DNA from: VRUE01 sp963796705
GTDB lineage: Bacteria > Actinomycetota > Thermoleophilia > Solirubrobacterales > 70-9
Reading direction: 5' to 3'
Assembly: GCA_963796705.1 (NCBI GenBank)
Contig: CAWCMK010000002.1
Location: 1 to 64,000, forward strand
DNA: 64,000 bases
Part shown: piece by piece, positions 61,610-64,000 of the stretch
Layout: each line of letters opens with the position of its first letter
How positions within the stretch are numbered: the first letter of the stretch is position 1
Made by a program: the position numbers and the translations under genes
Notes under the pieces: model-generated
Seen by the model: the letters and a program-made list of their open reading frames with translations, nothing else
The model's database searches: none
What the model was told of the DNA's origin: nothing

Positions 61610-61641
61610 CTGTTAAATTGTTAAACTGCTAACTTGTTAAC
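61610..61641. promoter_or_regulatory. Tandem direct-repeat operator between arsR-like and DUF2892/MMPL genes
   Basis: Two adjacent 16-base units, CTGTTAAATTGTTAAA (61610-61625) and CTGCTAACTTGTTAAC (61626-61641), agree at 13 of 16 positions. They form an AT-rich block 15 bases from the ArsR start and 32 bases from the DUF2892 start, so one regulator could control both directions. Confidence 0.65.
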
Positions 61642-61672
61642 TGGTAGAGCTGCTTCGACACTAGGAGGCCCG

Positions 61673-61960
61673 ATGTCCAACGCATCGATCGCACAGCCCT
61701 TGAAGAACTCAGCGGATGGCCGCGACGTCAATTCGCGGCCGATCAGCGGCCGGGGCTGGCCGCTGGAGCGGATCCTGTTCGTGCTCGCCGGAACAATGAC
61801 CGGGCTGAGCGCGGTCCTCAGCGCCATGGTCAGTCCCTGGTTCCTCCTGTTGACCGGTTTCGTTGCCTTCAACCAGCTGCTCTTTGCGACGCTCGGCGAC
61901 TGTCCGGCCTCGCTGATTCTGCGGCGGGGCTTCGGCGTTAAGCGGGCTTCGGAGCGATGA
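61673..61960 (+). CDS. DUF2892-like small membrane protein
   Basis: The 95-residue protein has two membrane helices (RILFVLAGTMTGLSAVLSAM and SPWFLLLTGFVAFNQLLFAT) and a Cys-containing end (LGDCPASLILRRGFGVK). This is the YgaP membrane-domain pattern seen next to ArsR genes and sulfur-handling or export proteins. The ATG at 61673 follows AGGAGG. The stop overlaps the start of the MMPL gene (ATGA), so the two are co-translated. Confidence 0.82.
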   Translation: MSNASIAQPLKNSADGRDVNSRPISGRGWPLERILFVLAGTMTGLSAVLSAMVSPWFLLLTGFVAFNQLLFATLGDCPASLILRRGFGVKRASER

Positions 61961-64000
61961 GCTCCCTGGGACCGATCGGGCGGCTCGGCCGCTTCGCCGC
62001 CACCCACCGCAGGCGGGTCTTCGCTGCTTGGGCGATCATCGCCGTCGGACTCGGCTTCCTCGCGCCACGCGTGGAGACGGCTCTCTCGGGCGCCGGCTGG
62101 CAGGCGGAAGGCTCGCAGTCCGTGCAGGCCCGAGAATGGCTCGAACGCGAATTCGGCGGCCGTGATGCCTACGCGCTGCAGGTAGCCGTCAGCTCGCGGA
62201 CCCTCAGCTACGCGGACAGCCGCTTTCGCCGCACGGTATCTCGCGTCGAGCGAAAGCTCGCCTCCGACTCGGCGGTGCGCGCGATCGTCCCGCCGCGGCG
62301 TGGCGCATCGGTCTCTCCTGGCGGCCACGTGGCGATTGTCGTCGGAGCCGCGGCAAAGAACCCGAACGCGATGGTCGCCGCCGCCGATCGCCTGAAGGAA
62401 CCGCTCGCCAGTCTCTCGACCCCCGCAGTTGAAGCGAACCTGACCGGTGCCGCCGGCATGTGGTCGGACTTCAACGAAGCAAATCGCGAAGCGATGCTGA
62501 GGTCTGAGCTCTTCTCGTGGCCGGTGACGCTGGCAATCCTGGTTCTCGCCTTCGGCTCCCTGGTCGCAGCAGGGCTACCGCTGATGCTGACGATCGTCGG
62601 TCTTATCGCCTCGGCCGGGCTGCTCTACATCGGGACCTCGATCGCGCCGATCTCGATCTGGGCGATGAACTTCGCGCTGATGTTCGCGCTGGCGCTCGGT
62701 ATCGATTACGCCCTGTTCATCGTCATGCGCTTCCGCAACGCGCTCTTCGGGCAGGACCGAGACCCGGTCGATGCGGTTTCCCAGACGATGGACACCGCCG
62801 GCAAGGCGGTGCTGTTCTCGGCGCTCACTGTCCTGATCTCGCTCTCGGCGGTGATGCTCGTGCCGAGTCCGGCGTTCCGCTCGATGTCGGTCGGGATCAT
62901 GATCGCGGTCCTCTTCGTCCTCGCGGCGACGCTGACCCTGCTCCCCGCGGTGTTGGCCAAGCTCGGTGCTCGCGTCGACCGCATGGCGCTGCCCTGGGCG
63001 CATGGGAGTGACCACCGCTCGCCTCGATTCGCCGCCTGGGGCGGGCTGCTTTGGCGACGGCCGGTCCTCGCAGGGGGGCTCGCACTAGTTGTGCTGCTGG
63101 GACTGGCCCTGCCGATCCTCGGTCTGCGCACGGGAATGCCGTCGATCAAGGTCGTGCCGCAGGGCGATGGATCGCGGGCAGGCTATCGCCAGATCAGCGC
63201 CGCATTCGGGCCCGGTGCCCCTGGGACGATGCAGGTCGTCGCGCCGCGCACTGAGGCCGGCGCCGCAATCAGCGCCCTGGGCTCGCAGCGAGGCCTGGCG
63301 ACCGTCTCCCCACCCCGTGCGGGCAGCGGCTCCGCGGTTCTGATCGAAGCCGTGCCCACGGCGGGACCGTCGACACCCGCCTTCGGGAGGATCGTCGATG
63401 GCCTGCGCGCCCGCTTGCCTCGCGGTGCTCTGCTCGGCGGCCCGGCGGTCGAAAATCGTGACCTGGAAACGGCGCTTGCCGCGAAGACCCCGCTCGTGAT
63501 CGGGGTCGTGCTTGGCCTTGGCTTCCTGCTCCTCTTGATCGCCTTCCAGGCGCCGGTGGTAGCGGCGATTGGGGTCCTGGCAAACCTACTCTCGACCGGG
63601 GCCGCATTCGGGGTCGCCAGGCTGATCTTCCAGGACGGGCACCTCAGCGGGCTGCTCGGCTTCGAACCGCAGGGTTTTCTCGACGCCTGGGGGCCGGTCT
63701 TCTTCTTCGCGATGATCTTCGCGATCGCGATGGACTACACGGTCTTCCTGCTCTCCTCGGCCCGCGAGCATTGGGAGGAGTCGGGTGACGCGCGCGAGGC
63801 GATGGTCGGCGGCCTCGCCCACTCGGGGCGAGTAATACTCGCGGCCGGCGCCGTGATGGTCGCAGTCTTTTTCACCTTCGCCCTCTCCGGCCCGCTGCCG
63901 CCAAAGGAGATGGGGGTGATTCTCGGGGTCGCCGTGCTGCTTGACACGTTCCTCGTCCGCCTCACTCTGCTGCCGGTCTTCCTGCGGCTGGCAGGCAGGT
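61957..64000 (+). CDS. MMPL/RND-family exporter (3' truncated by window edge)
   Basis: The frame starts with ATG 61957 and runs to the last base, giving about 681 residues so far. It has an N-terminal helix (VFAAWAIIAVGLGFLAPRVE), a first extracytoplasmic domain, five helices including FALMFALALGIDYALFIVMR with the Asp of the proton pathway, and a second half that mirrors it (FFFAMIFAIAMDYTVFLLSS). This is the MMPL type of RND transporter, exporting lipids or drugs with the proton gradient. Only the last helices are missing. Regulation by the divergent ArsR protein is likely. Confidence 0.9.
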   Translation, partial: MSSLGPIGRLGRFAATHRRRVFAAWAIIAVGLGFLAPRVETALSGAGWQAEGSQSVQAREWLEREFGGRDAYALQVAVSSRTLSYADSRFRRTVSRVERKLASDSAVRAIVPPRRGASVSPGGHVAIVVGAAAKNPNAMVAAADRLKEPLASLSTPAVEANLTGAAGMWSDFNEANREAMLRSELFSWPVTLAILVLAFGSLVAAGLPLMLTIVGLIASAGLLYIGTSIAPISIWAMNFALMFALALGIDYALFIVMRFRNALFGQDRDPVDAVSQTMDTAGKAVLFSALTVLISLSAVMLVPSPAFRSMSVGIMIAVLFVLAATLTLLPAVLAKLGARVDRMALPWAHGSDHRSPRFAAWGGLLWRRPVLAGGLALVVLLGLALPILGLRTGMPSIKVVPQGDGSRAGYRQISAAFGPGAPGTMQVVAPRTEAGAAISALGSQRGLATVSPPRAGSGSAVLIEAVPTAGPSTPAFGRIVDGLRARLPRGALLGGPAVENRDLETALAAKTPLVIGVVLGLGFLLLLIAFQAPVVAAIGVLANLLSTGAAFGVARLIFQDGHLSGLLGFEPQGFLDAWGPVFFFAMIFAIAMDYTVFLLSSAREHWEESGDAREAMVGGLAHSGRVILAAGAVMVAVFFTFALSGPLPPKEMGVILGVAVLLDTFLVRLTLLPVFLRLAGR

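Overview
The window is high-GC DNA from an actinobacterium. Its set of secreted proteins suggests Thermoleophilia (Solirubrobacter/Conexibacter-like): short leaders with the motif TVLAVIALxVALGG, Gly-rich PGRS-like proteins, a delta-60 repeat protein and thrombospondin-type calcium repeats. This placement is inferred from protein character only; no rRNA or complete tRNA gene is present.

Region 1 (1-7.6 kb) is one end of an integrative conjugative element. It holds a truncated transfer-protein gene, a VirB2/TrbC-like pilin gene, a sigma factor followed by a secreted protein, a transfer lipoprotein, a VirB1-like transglycosylase/NlpC-P60 enzyme, an excisionase and a tyrosine integrase. A nested inverted repeat lies just upstream of xis-int. 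Region 2 (7.6-15.6 kb) looks like cargo: a hicB with a decayed hicA, a lower-GC cluster of four genes ending in an Abi_C (abortive infection C-terminus) protein, two secreted proteins and a frame-broken Mrr-type nuclease. It ends at a tRNA-Met 3' fragment preceded by tandem 11-bp repeats. Similar tRNA-Met fragments recur at 19.1, 27.5 and 34.3 kb, suggesting an accretion hotspot.

Region 3 (15.6-34 kb) carries metabolic and envelope genes between these fragments: an SRPBCC/epimerase/DUF1295/PlsC lipid cluster, an RHH/ParE-like toxin-antitoxin pair, a wax ester synthase with a phasin-like partner, a split MacB-type ABC exporter, a universal stress protein, an MFS exporter with a C-terminal MarR-like domain, a GFA enzyme, PAP2 and diacylglycerol-kinase genes, a GAP-family protein, a SulP transporter and a broken SHOCT gene.

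Region 4 (34-53 kb) holds a divergent MarR/cupin pair with a palindromic operator, transposase remnants (IS110-like, IS630-like), a phosphotriesterase-family hydrolase, many secreted proteins including two large divergent Gly-rich proteins, and a three-part flavin reductase. At least six copies of a hairpin-forming intergenic repeat are scattered here and at 28 kb.

Region 5 (53-64 kb) holds a decayed Na+/H+ antiporter, small regulators (AraC, PadR, ArsR), a VOC protein, a secreted HExxH metalloprotease-like protein, an encapsulin with its encapsulated ferritin, and a partial MMPL/RND exporter. Several genes are frame-broken (hicA, Mrr, ABC ATPase 5' end, SHOCT, DHFR-like, antiporter), so real decay and single-base assembly errors must be separated before drawing biological conclusions.
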